Positions 1 through 6,838 are shown, counted from the stretch's first letter. The stretch is DNA of 15,937 nt from Desulfobacula sp. (GCF_021107415.1 NZ_JAIOSW010000511.1:1-15937); one strand, 5' to 3'. Notes: generated from the sequence alone by a model not told the origin. A program made the numbers and translations.

Positions 1-85
1 ATCAATGCTTGAGCCGGATGAGGTGAAAGTCTCACGTCCGGTTCTTAGGGGGCTTGGGGCTGGCAACAGCCCCCGGCTACCCGGC
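1..85 (+). mobile_element. Group II intron copy A, 3' end only (domains V-VI)
   Basis: The window opens inside the 3' end of a group II intron. Domain V is at 11-44. Domain VI follows (about 45-83), with a GGGGCTG / CAGCCCC stem, a GCAA loop and an unpaired A (79) followed by CCC, matching a branch-point A about 7 nt from the 3' splice site. The segment matches copy B (2689-2773) at an offset of 2688 bases, with differences only at positions 2, 35 and 84. The expected intron end AY reads GC here (84-85) where copy B has AC, so this 3' splice site looks mutated. The 5' part lies outside the window. Confidence 0.85.
11..44 (+). ncRNA. Group II intron domain V (copy A)
   Basis: This is a 34-nt hairpin with the domain V hallmarks. 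The lower stem is GAGCCGGA / TCCGGTTC and carries the AGC catalytic triad at 12-14. The upper stem is closed by a GAAA tetraloop, and the 2-nt CG bulge (35-36) is intact. Confidence 0.85.
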
Positions 86-137
86 GCCATGCCACAGATT
101 TTCAAGTTCACGGCGGCTGCGCCGCGATTGGAATGCA

Positions 138-488
138 ATGGCAAAACAAAAGAAACTATTCTTAAAATACCAAGTATGGGTTAATGCTCGAAAACGTTTT
201 CATCTTTCCCATGCTCACATTCAAATGGCAAGGGAACTTGGCTTGGATCCAAAGAAGTTCGGAAAATTGGCGAATCATAAGCAGGAACCTTGGAAGATTC
301 CCCTGCCGGAGTATATTAAAGAATTATACTTCAAGCATTTTAAAAAAGAACCATCCGAAAATGTGAGGTCAATAGAACAGATCATAAAAGAGAAAAAACG
401 CAAACAGACCGAAAAAAAGGAGCGTAAGCGAAAGGAGAGATCCAACAGTGCAGTTGCGATGGACCGGGCTGGCAATCAGCCCAGCTAA
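138..488 (+). CDS. Small basic conserved protein, 116 aa, unknown function
   Basis: The protein begins MAKQKKLFLKYQ. It has a compact conserved-looking N-terminal half (residues 1-75, with the HLSHAHIQMARELGLDPKKFGKL region) and a very basic, probably disordered Lys/Arg/Glu-rich tail (about 85-108). I recognise this type as a recurrent small hypothetical protein of accessory regions, without a known biochemical role. The HTH-like helical spacing and basic tail would suit nucleic-acid binding, but that is inference. The ATG at 138 is chosen because reading further upstream runs into intron domain VI (1-85). The ribosome binding site is weak (GGA at 130-132). The next gene starts 136 bp downstream. 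Confidence 0.75.
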   Translation: MAKQKKLFLKYQVWVNARKRFHLSHAHIQMARELGLDPKKFGKLANHKQEPWKIPLPEYIKELYFKHFKKEPSENVRSIEQIIKEKKRKQTEKKERKRKERSNSAVAMDRAGNQPS

Positions 489-552
489 GAAAGTCCTTTT
501 AAACCCTTCTTCTTTTGAATTGAGCCCTGAAAGCTTATCTTGTTTCTATCTA

Positions 553-589
553 TTTAGCATGTTAAATATGACCCAAGATAGATGCTAAA
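553..589. repeat. 8-bp inverted repeat, 21-nt spacer
   Basis: TTTAGCAT (553-560) and ATGCTAAA (582-589) are perfect inverted copies. They lie in the 136-bp gap between the small basic gene and the AlbA_2 gene, 35 bp before the latter's start. This could be an operator or a folded leader. There is no T-run after it, so it is not a typical terminator. Confidence 0.4.
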
Positions 590-624
590 GAAATGCTGTT
601 TGTGATAAAAAAAACTATTCTGTA

Positions 625-1482
625 ATGATTATGAAAAATATCAAAAAAAATATTTCTAACGGTGAAGGGATTACCGTGGAATTCAAAAAAAGCCGGGGAA
701 AAGTGACCGCGGATGTATATCAGAGCATCTGTGCTTTTCTCAACCGCAACGGTGGGCAGGTTATTTTAGGCGTGGAAGATGATGGTGCCATAACAGGAAT
801 TAAGGAAGATGCCCTACTCAGGGTTGACAATGTTGACAGATATAATGACCGGGATGACATAAGAACCAACCTGATAGAAAGCTATGACCGGCTCATGGGA
901 TTTGTCGCAAAACATCTGCCGGACAAGTTTTATCTGATTGGTGACCAGCGTGTCAGTCTGCGGGACAAGATCTTCAGAGAAGTAGCGACAAACTGTCTGA
1001 TCCACCGCGAGTTTTTAAATCCGTTCCCGGCTAAGTTCGTTATTGAAAAAGATCGTGTTTATACGGAAAACGCAAATAAACCCCATGGTCATGGTCTCAT
1101 TGATCCGACAGGCTTTACACCTTTTCCTAAAAACCCTGTTATCGCACGGGTATTTAAAAAAATTGGACGTGCTGACGAACTTGGGTCAGGCGTAAAAAAC
1201 CTTTTTACTTTTACAAAAGAATATTCAGGTGCTTTGCCACAACTGGTGGAAGATGACATTTTCAGGGCTGTAATTCCCCTTACCGAGCAAGTTAATAGGC
1301 GAAAAAAGATCATAAATTTTTGTAAAACACCCAGATCAACTTCTGAAATCATGACGCATCTGGGATTGAAGCATAGAGAGCATTTTCGATCTAAGATTCT
1401 ACAGCCCCTATTAGATGAAGGGATATTGAATCTGACAATCCCGGACATCCCCAAAAGTCCAAAACAAAAATATTATTCCTAA
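625..1482 (+). CDS. AlbA_2 / Schlafen-like protein with C-terminal GHKL-type (HATPase_c_4) domain, internally deleted
   Basis: Residues 16-62 are an AlbA_2 (Schlafen/divergent AAA_4) domain: EFKKS at 19-23, then CAFLNRNGGQVILGVEDDG. Residues 63-220 match the C-terminal half of RecG-like/'ATP-binding' AlbA_2 proteins: DRYNDRDDIRTN, REVATNCLIHREF, YTENANKPHGHGLIDP and IGRADELGSG. Residues 222-282 look like a winged-helix tail. Full-length relatives are typically about 450-480 aa; here the AlbA_2 segment joins the DALLRVDNVDRY segment directly at residue 62 (about nt 808-812), so 150-200 residues are missing without a frame break. The function of the family is poorly defined (regulators or anti-phage proteins in various contexts). 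The ParB-like gene follows 14 bp downstream, suggesting cotranscription. A second ATG at 631 is an alternative start; no strong Shine-Dalgarno sequence precedes either. Confidence 0.75.
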   Translation: MIMKNIKKNISNGEGITVEFKKSRGKVTADVYQSICAFLNRNGGQVILGVEDDGAITGIKEDALLRVDNVDRYNDRDDIRTNLIESYDRLMGFVAKHLPDKFYLIGDQRVSLRDKIFREVATNCLIHREFLNPFPAKFVIEKDRVYTENANKPHGHGLIDPTGFTPFPKNPVIARVFKKIGRADELGSGVKNLFTFTKEYSGALPQLVEDDIFRAVIPLTEQVNRRKKIINFCKTPRSTSEIMTHLGLKHREHFRSKILQPLLDEGILNLTIPDIPKSPKQKYYS

Positions 1483-1496
1483 AATCAGATCAAGCC

Positions 1497-1949
1497 ATGA
1501 TACTCAAAAAAAATGAACAGGCAAGACAATTGGCACAGATGCTAAAAGCAGATAATATGTTCAGTCCATGTCCGGTTGATAGCGGAGATGAAATATTTCC
1601 AAACGGGATTTTTGAGTTTAACATTACAAAAATAATTGACCATATTCAAAGAAATCCTGATAGCATCCACCTTGAAGAGGTGTTAGTAAAAGATTTTTAC
1701 ACTGGTTTTTCATCAGTCAACGAATCGTACATGGAACATGTGGAAATCTCCAGGCCGATAATATTAGCTGAGATTTCTCCCGGGCAATATAACGTGATTG
1801 ATGGAAACCACAGATTGGAGAAGGCCCACAGGATGGGAATAGAAACCATACATGCCCACCGACTGAATGTAAAACAGCATATCAAATTCCTGATTAGCAA
1901 AAGAGCTTATACAACCTACATTGAATATTGGAACAGCAAGCTAAAATAA
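1497..1949 (+). CDS. ParB/sulfiredoxin-fold protein, 150 aa
   Basis: The C-terminal half has the ParB/Srx-type signature: ISRPIIL (84-90), a YNVIDGNHRLEKAHRMG segment (98-114) with DGNHR at 102-106, then a short beta strand (ETIHAHRL). In this fold the D-G-x-H-R loop is the nucleotide/phosphate-binding site. There is no HTH or centromere-binding domain, so this is not a chromosome-partition ParB; stand-alone ParB/Srx-fold proteins often occur in accessory regions. The N-terminal 60 residues are not recognised. It begins 14 bp after the AlbA_2-type gene, probably in the same transcript, and its stop lies about 25 bp before intron copy B. There is no evident Shine-Dalgarno sequence. Confidence 0.7.
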   Translation: MILKKNEQARQLAQMLKADNMFSPCPVDSGDEIFPNGIFEFNITKIIDHIQRNPDSIHLEEVLVKDFYTGFSSVNESYMEHVEISRPIILAEISPGQYNVIDGNHRLEKAHRMGIETIHAHRLNVKQHIKFLISKRAYTTYIEYWNSKLK

Positions 1950-1973
1950 TTTCCAACAATCAACATGCACCGG

Positions 1974-2773
1974 GCGCGACAAGAAGTCGCTTTTAATAAT
2001 GTTGGGCTTGACCCAACCTGCTGTATTACCAGCAGTTTTCTATTTCGACGTGCATTACCAGTAATGGTTTTGTGCGAAGCTTGATTAACAATGAAGCCCT
2101 TGGCTATATGCCAGGAGAGGGAATCGTGAGAGGAACTCAACTCTGGAAGCATCAATTCGGATGGGAGCTAGGAACGATGGTATGCGTAACATATGTGAAC
2201 TGTTATTTAAACGTCGTTATGTTCAACAGGCTAAAGGTGCTGACAAGCCTGGGCCAAAATGGCAAGAGGTATGGTTGGAGTGTTCCGTTGTCACTTCACG
2301 TAATCCATGATTCCTCCGGCGGATAGACAGATGCTAACCCATTGTATGTTAAAAGTGGAACTTGGTAAGCCCGTATTTCTCCTTCCAAAGAAGGACAGCA
2401 GGCCGCAAGGCTTGCCTATGGGGGTGCGGGTAGAGGAGGCTGGAAAAAGCGAATGCTGTTCTGTAATGGATCAGCTACGGGTTCAAAATTTGCCCGAGCA
2501 TGAAAATGTGCAGACTTCCAGCATGGTGTTGAATCACGTGAAACGATTTGAACGGAAGAACCGTACCGGTGTGGATGATAGTAACAGCAATGTTACTGAC
2601 GGCCGTACGGACTTGAAAAAAAGTACTCCGGATACAACCGCGTACCGTGAAGGCAGTCTTCTGACTACCGGGTGTCGCAAGATGCCTTACCAATGCTTGA
2701 GCCGGATGAGGTGAAAGTCTCATGTCCGGTTCTTAGGGGGCTTGGGGCTGGCAACAGCCCCCGGCTACCCGAC
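1974..2773 (+). mobile_element. Group II intron copy B, ORF-less
   Basis: This is about 800 nt with both ends. The 5' end is a degenerate version of the GUGYG start (GCGCGAC, 1974-1980), followed by domain I hairpins: GCGAC/GTCGC, GTTGGG/CCCAAC (2001-2017) and CTGCTG/CAGCAG. Domain V is at 2699-2732 and domain VI ends in ACCCGAC at 2773. The middle (about 2380-2690) has typical intron text around domain IV but no reverse-transcriptase motifs. The 408-bp open frame at 2307-2714 encodes nothing recognisable. Mobility or splicing would therefore need an intron-encoded protein from elsewhere. Copy C is a diverged copy of 1974-2376; copy A is near-identical to 2689-2773. The subclass cannot be assigned by eye. 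Confidence 0.85.
2699..2732 (+). ncRNA. Group II intron domain V (copy B), bulge variant
   Basis: It is identical to domain V of copy A except that C becomes T at 2723. This changes the usual CG dinucleotide bulge to TG. The AGC triad (2700-2702) and GAAA loop are kept. The bulge helps bind the catalytic metals, so the change may weaken splicing (inference). Confidence 0.8.
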
Positions 2774-2819
2774 ATTTCACCGGTGATGTTCAAAGTTTTT
2801 TTTAAAATGGTTAAGGAAA

Positions 2820-2832
2820 GGGGGTCACCCCC
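2820..2832. repeat. Short G/C palindrome between intron B and fic
   Basis: GGGGGT-C-ACCCCC is a near-perfect 13-bp palindrome in the 241-bp gap before the Fic gene. Read on the minus strand it is followed by a T-rich stretch, so a weak minus-strand terminator is possible, but the loop is only 3 nt. Nothing else gene-like is visible in 2774-2900. Confidence 0.35.
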
Positions 2833-2908
2833 CATTAACGTTTCTGACTCCAAAAACATCACTTTAAGAAATACACATCAATTTCAACATCAACCACCCA
2901 ATACTCCC

Positions 2909-2937
2909 TTGACTTTGAGTTGATTAAAGATAATAAT
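2909..2937 (+). promoter_or_regulatory. Predicted promoter of the Fic gene
   Basis: TTGACT (2909-2914) resembles a sigma70 -35 box. AATAAT (2932-2937), 17 nt further on, resembles a -10 box (TAATAA at 2931 is an alternative register). It lies about 75 bp before the Fic start codon. The palindromic repeats at 2914-2982 overlap the spacer and -10 region. This is a prediction by eye. Confidence 0.45.
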
Positions 2938-2982
2938 TAACTCAAATATTGAGCTGATTAATAAATTAAACAACTCAAATAT
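2914..2982. promoter_or_regulatory. Tandem palindromic operator-like array upstream of fic
   Basis: There are two head-to-tail palindromic units. Unit 1 is TTTGAGTT (2914-2921) with its inverse AACTCAAA (2939-2946). Unit 2 is TTGAG (2949-2953) with CTCAA (2974-2978). The left arms share TTGAG[T/C]TGATTAA, and the right arms share AACTCAAATAT exactly (2939-2949 and 2972-2982), with a period of 33-34 bp. Arm spacing of 25-26 bp and placement over the predicted -10 box suit cooperative binding of a dimeric repressor. The winged-helix tail of the downstream Fic protein is an obvious candidate binder (inference). Confidence 0.6.
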
Positions 2983-3014
2983 CAATTCCATGGAAAGGGA
3001 AATCGACTCATCTT

Positions 3015-4163
3015 ATGAAATACATTTGGCAAACTAAATCTTGGCCAGGTCTCAAATGGGACAGTGCAAAACTGTTAAAGCCCTTGGGCAATATCCGATT
3101 CAGCCAAGGAGCTTTAATAACTCAGATCAAGGAGTTGGGGTTTGAAATCCAGCAAACGGCACGAGCAGATGTTCTTGTTGAAGAAGTATTAAAGACGTCA
3201 GCGATCGAGGGTGAAAAATTGGATCCCGATGCGGTTCGATCTTCTGTTGGGCGCAGACTCGGTCTACCCGATGCTGGATTGAAGGAGGTAAGAGACCAAA
3301 AAGTCGAGGGTCTTGTAGAAATTTTACTGGATGCGACTATTAGTTATTCAAAAAAAATGACCCTGGAACGAATTTGGGGTTGGCATGCGGCCCTTTTTCC
3401 AACCGGTTACTCCGGTATGGTAAAAATATCTGTTGGTCAATGGAGAGATGATAGTAAGGGACCGATGCAAGTTATTTCCGGGCCTATTGGACAGGAGAAA
3501 GTTCATTTTGAAGCACCCCCTGCAAAAAAACTTGATAAAGAAATGCAAACATTCATATCCGGGATAAATGAAAAAAGTCAATTGGATGGCATCATCAGAG
3601 CTGGGCTCGCTCATATATGGTTTGTTACAATTCATCCGTTTGATGACGGCAATGGCCGTATTGCAAGAACTTTGACTGATATGTTACTTGCAAGAGATGA
3701 AAACAATCCAAAAAGATTCTATAGCCTTTCTTCACAGATTATGGCTGAGAGAAATGAATATTATGAAATTTTGAAAGCCACACAATCAGGTACTGGTGAT
3801 ATTACAGAGTGGTTGAAATGGTTTCTTGAATGCATGAATAGGGCTATCCTGAATTCCAATACTTTATTAAAAAAAATAATGACAAAAGCTCGGTTCTGGC
3901 AGAATTTTGCCCAGGTAAGGCTACACGAGCGTCAAACCAAAGTGATTAACCGGCTACTTGACGCAGGTGCTGGTGGTTTTGAAGGTGGGTTAAAGAACAA
4001 AAAATACATAGGAATCACACATACCAGTCGTGCTACAGCCCAAAGGGAATTAGCCGATCTTGTAAATAAAGGTATTTTGATCAAAATGCCAGGAGGAGGC
4101 AGGAGTGCCAGTTATGATCTTGACTGGGAAAAGTGGTCTTCATTTAAAAAAAATCAAAAGTAA
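3015..4163 (+). CDS. fic: Fic family protein (class II, autoinhibited AMPylase type), 382 aa
   Basis: Fic enzymes transfer AMP (or another phosphate-containing group) from a nucleotide to a target hydroxyl. The complete core motif HPFDDGNGRIAR is at 207-218, with catalytic H207. An N-terminal inhibitory helix carries the (S/T)xxxE(G/N) motif as TSAIEG (61-66); its Glu65 is expected to block productive ATP binding, which makes this a class II Fic with the inhibitor in cis. The N-terminal part (1-50) resembles the DUF4172-type leader seen in this subgroup. The flap/target-binding region (about 140-168, GQWRDD...) precedes the core. Residues about 305-375 form a winged-helix-like tail (THTSRATAQRELADLVNKGIL), common in this subgroup. 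All key residues are present. The gene stands alone between intron copies B and C. Its Shine-Dalgarno is distant (AAGGGA about 15 nt upstream). Confidence 0.92.
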   Translation: MKYIWQTKSWPGLKWDSAKLLKPLGNIRFSQGALITQIKELGFEIQQTARADVLVEEVLKTSAIEGEKLDPDAVRSSVGRRLGLPDAGLKEVRDQKVEGLVEILLDATISYSKKMTLERIWGWHAALFPTGYSGMVKISVGQWRDDSKGPMQVISGPIGQEKVHFEAPPAKKLDKEMQTFISGINEKSQLDGIIRAGLAHIWFVTIHPFDDGNGRIARTLTDMLLARDENNPKRFYSLSSQIMAERNEYYEILKATQSGTGDITEWLKWFLECMNRAILNSNTLLKKIMTKARFWQNFAQVRLHERQTKVINRLLDAGAGGFEGGLKNKKYIGITHTSRATAQRELADLVNKGILIKMPGGGRSASYDLDWEKWSSFKKNQK

Positions 4164-4184
4164 AAACTATGAAAGAATCGAAAA

Positions 4185-4207
4185 GGGGTCGAGTCTACGT
4201 TTGACCC
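4185..4207. repeat. Quasi-palindrome GGGTC...GACCC after fic
   Basis: GGGTC (4186-4190) and GACCC (4203-4207) frame a 12-nt loop, 22 bp after the Fic stop codon. It could act as a weak terminator, but there is no T-run, only TTGCTTG. The form also resembles the short GGGTC/GACCC palindromes dispersed as REP-like elements in genomes of this group (from memory, not checked). Confidence 0.4.
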
Positions 4208-4244
4208 TTGCTTGAAATAAGTCCAACAACGAACATGCTGACGG

Positions 4245-4647
4245 CTGCGACAAGATGTCGCTTTTAATAATGTTGGGCTTGACCCAACCTGCTGTATTAC
4301 CAGCAGTTTTCCAGTTCGGCATGCATTACCAGTAATGGTTTTGTGTGAAGCCCGAATGACAATGAATCCCTTGGCCTATGGCCGGAAGAGTGACTCGTGA
4401 GAGAACCTCAACTCTGGAAGCATCAATCTGGATGGGAGATAGGAACGATGGTATGCGTAACATATGTGAACTGTTAATAAACGTCGTTATTTTGGACAGG
4501 CCAAAGATGCTGACAGACCTGGGCCAAACGGCAAGAGGTATGGTTGGAGTGTTCCGTTGTCGCTTCACGTAATCTACGATCCCTCCGGGGGGGACAGACA
4601 GACGCTAACCCATTGTGTGTTGAAAGTGGAACTTGGTAAGCCCGTAT
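4245..4647 (+). mobile_element. Group II intron copy C, 5' fragment
   Basis: This segment aligns with copy B 1974-2376 over its full length, with frequent substitutions and small indels (I estimate 85-90% identity by eye). It shares the GCGAC/GTCGC hairpin, the GTTGGG/CCCAAC hairpin and the segment ending CTTGGTAAGCCCGTAT. The match stops abruptly at 4647, so domain IV, domain V and domain VI are missing and this copy cannot self-splice. Open frames on either strand here are intron sequence read as protein. Confidence 0.82.
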
Positions 4648-4921
4648 CAAACACTTATTTCTAGTCTCGTAAATAAGTATCTTAATGGGTCTTTGGCATA
4701 AATTTATTTTGGGAAAAAACAGAACATGGCGATTCACTGGATTGCAGGGGGCTGAGCCGCCTTGAAAAATTTTGGTTTAACAAAACTATAAACATAAAAC
4801 AAGGTTACTGGGAAACCCCTGCAACCAGTGATCTTTGCGTTTTTTTTGGAAAGTTTGCATTTGAATAGTTCTTGGTTTGAAAATTCTGGCATACCACAAC
4901 GGTTAAATGTTTTTGATCAAA
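4648..4921. other. 274-bp gene-free spacer with hairpins
   Basis: No gene is visible. Right after the intron C breakpoint lies a perfect 8-bp inverted repeat: ACTTATTT (4653-4660) and AAATAAGT (4671-4678), loop 10 nt. Further on, TTACTGG (4806-4812) and CCAGTGA (4826-4832) form an imperfect hairpin, followed by a run of eight T (4840-4847). This could be a plus-strand terminator, although the 7-nt gap between stem and T-run is long. Confidence 0.4.
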
Positions 4922-5947
4922 CTATTTGGTTGATTGTACCCTTTTAATCATGTTTTCAACATCGGCGGATGTGTTAATCATTCTCAAGTGTACATCAGGA
5001 TACTTGTTTGTGAAAACCCTGAATATTTGATCGGCAAATGCCTGACCGATCTTGGTGACACCTTTGAAATCTAATATAACTTCGGTAAATCTATCAAACC
5101 TTGATATAAGTCGTTTAGCCTGTGATCTTGAAAGCAAAGACTCTCCTTCATGTTGCATAAGCTCAACCGGAATTAGGGTTTTATGGAAACTCGGGTCTTT
5201 ATCCGGGTCCGCATATTCATCAAAGATGTCCTTTAATAAAGTAGATGAATTTTTTATAATTTCCATATAAACGGAGGTACCCGGAAGATCTCTTTTTTCT
5301 TCCAACATAATCCCTTCCTTATTTCCAAAGCCTACAAAGCTTAACTTGTGTGAAAAAATTAAGAATACATCAAATACTCTGGAAGTAAAAAATATACCTT
5401 CCCCAGAGTGGTTTTCCGGATCAGAGGTGAATTTGCCTTTTGCTAACTCTAAAATTGCCTGTTTTGAATATTCCAAGCCCAGATCAGTCTTTATTTTTTT
5501 AAAAATACCAATTCCATTATCAGACACTTCAATTTCGAGCTTTAAATAATCCACAGATAAGTGAATAGTTAACGCATCTGATTCTGAGTGATCAATCACA
5601 TTGTTGACCATTTCTGTAAAACCATATTGGCAAATTTCTTTTACATTGTTAGGAAGATCTTTTAATAATGGTGCCACGTCTTTTGACCATAGAATATCTT
5701 CTTCTAAATTATTATTTTCATAATCCCAATTGTAAGTAGTTTTAACTAATTGATAATTGGGAGATCGATTTGAACCAAGCTTTTCAAAAATTCTGTCTTC
5801 AACCAGTTCGTTTATATACTTATAAACAGTTGGTTTAGTAATTTGAAAATGATTACAAGTGATTTGTGTTAATGTGTTTGGATTGTCAGAGACATTATTA
5901 ATCATAAAGGTTTTTATCATTTCGACAACTTCTTTTGTAAACTTCAT
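4922..5947 (-). CDS. HTH - GHKL ATPase - STAS-like (DUF4325) protein, 341 aa
   Basis: Three modules are read from the ATG at 5947. Residues 1-65 are a winged-helix-like HTH (TLTQITCNHFQITKPTVYKY). Residues 95-230 are a GHKL/histidine-kinase-type ATP-binding domain: N-box E112-M-V-N-N116-V-I-D-H, G1 box DNGIGIF (143-149), G2-like SGEGI (181-185), and GTSVYMEI (223-230). Residues 255-335 are a STAS-like DUF4325 domain (TEVILDFKGVTKIGQAFADQIFRVF). There is no phosphoacceptor-His domain, so it is not a sensor kinase; the ATPase plus STAS pairing resembles an anti-sigma kinase and its antagonist fused in one chain, with DNA binding added. That regulatory reading is inference. The start at 5947 is preferred over an upstream ATG at 6001 because AGGA sits 7 nt before it. 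The gene is AT-rich, monocistronic, and opposite to its neighbours. Confidence 0.8.
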   Translation of the reverse strand: MKFTKEVVEMIKTFMINNVSDNPNTLTQITCNHFQITKPTVYKYINELVEDRIFEKLGSNRSPNYQLVKTTYNWDYENNNLEEDILWSKDVAPLLKDLPNNVKEICQYGFTEMVNNVIDHSESDALTIHLSVDYLKLEIEVSDNGIGIFKKIKTDLGLEYSKQAILELAKGKFTSDPENHSGEGIFFTSRVFDVFLIFSHKLSFVGFGNKEGIMLEEKRDLPGTSVYMEIIKNSSTLLKDIFDEYADPDKDPSFHKTLIPVELMQHEGESLLSRSQAKRLISRFDRFTEVILDFKGVTKIGQAFADQIFRVFTNKYPDVHLRMINTSADVENMIKRVQSTK

Positions 5948-6163
5948 ATTGATTTCCTGTATTTTATTATAAAAATAAATATTATATTTTATATATAACA
6001 ATAAACATTAAAATGTAAATCACAAAATATAAAGTAAAAATAAATGAGTCCAATATTTGCTTAATTTTCGTAAACGTATGAGTTATGAGGGCTCAATAGT
6101 CAATTCAAACAAGAAAAATGAACCGGATTTTAACGGTTAAGATGAAAAGGCAGTGTTGCAAAT

Positions 6164-6838
6164 ATGCGCTATTCTGATTGGTTCTTTACTGGAAAAATTT
6201 ATGATCATCCAAATAAAAATATTAGCTGTGGGCTATGTAATCATGAGCGCTTGGGGTATATCACCCAGGTTTATATAAACTTTATATCCGAGATCTTTCT
6301 TCTAAAGTGGATTTCAAAATGGCAATAAAAAATCCCTTGAAATTAGATCTAATATATGGAGCGTTAAACGCAAGCCAGAAAAAAAGTTAATCGAGCAAGC
6401 TATAAAGGATAATGCCCAAGGGATAGTAACTTGTACTCCCCGATTAAAGAGCCTGTAACAGCTAAATATATCGCCGGTGTTGAAACCTGTTTTAAATGCA
6501 AAAATAAGATACCGGTTTTTGGTGGGATGGAATCCCATTTTGTCAGGACGAACCTCCTGATCCGAAACCGAAAACCCATTGAGCTTAAATACTCAAAACA
6601 ATATGGTGGTTCTTATTGGGCAAACACTTGTGCTAATTGCGGTATGACACAAGGAGATAATTTTCTTTTTCTCTTCGAAAATGGACCCTTGTTCGGATTG
6701 CCGCTTTCAAAGAGAAAGCCACCCATCTTAAAGTTGAGGTCAAAGATCTTCAGACAGGGCGATTTATCAGCAAAACCATTATGCTTCCAGAAAAACAGGC
6801 AACTGCAACAAAGGGGGGTAATGCAATTTCTCAAATAG
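6164..6838 (+). pseudogene. Decayed zinc-ribbon protein gene, frameshifted
   Basis: Coding-like text continues through two frames. The segment 6164-6328 encodes 54 residues with a CGLCNH knuckle and then stops. A segment in the next frame (about 6321-6454) reads IWSVKRKPEKKLIEQAIKDN. From about 6431 the first frame resumes with TCFKCKNKIPVFGG and SYWANTCANCGMTQGDNFLF, two CxxC pairs typical of a zinc ribbon. The phrase around YWANTC.NCG.xQGD recalls a small uncharacterised zinc-ribbon family. The frame then drifts into non-homologous residues and stops at 6838. No single frame carries a plausible complete protein, so I call it a remnant. Alternatively, 6431-6838 could be a short expressed ORF (135 aa). 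Confidence 0.5.

Noticed and set aside
54..137. N-terminal extension of the small basic protein back to a TTG at 54
   Set aside because: The extra residues are translated intron domain VI; the ATG at 138 begins the recognisable protein.
1497..1949. Plasmid or chromosome partition ParB with parS sites
   Set aside because: Only the ParB/Srx fold is present, without the HTH/CTP-switch architecture or a ParA neighbour; no parS-like palindrome was seen.
2072..2723. Open frames of 80-135 codons inside intron copy B on both strands
   Set aside because: They show no reverse-transcriptase, maturase or other motifs, and the DNA is explained by intron RNA structure. The same applies to the frames at 4326-4737 in copy C.
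3015..4163. Fic as a toxin with a separate antitoxin gene
   Set aside because: No small neighbouring gene carries the inhibitory motif; it is inside the Fic protein itself (61-66).
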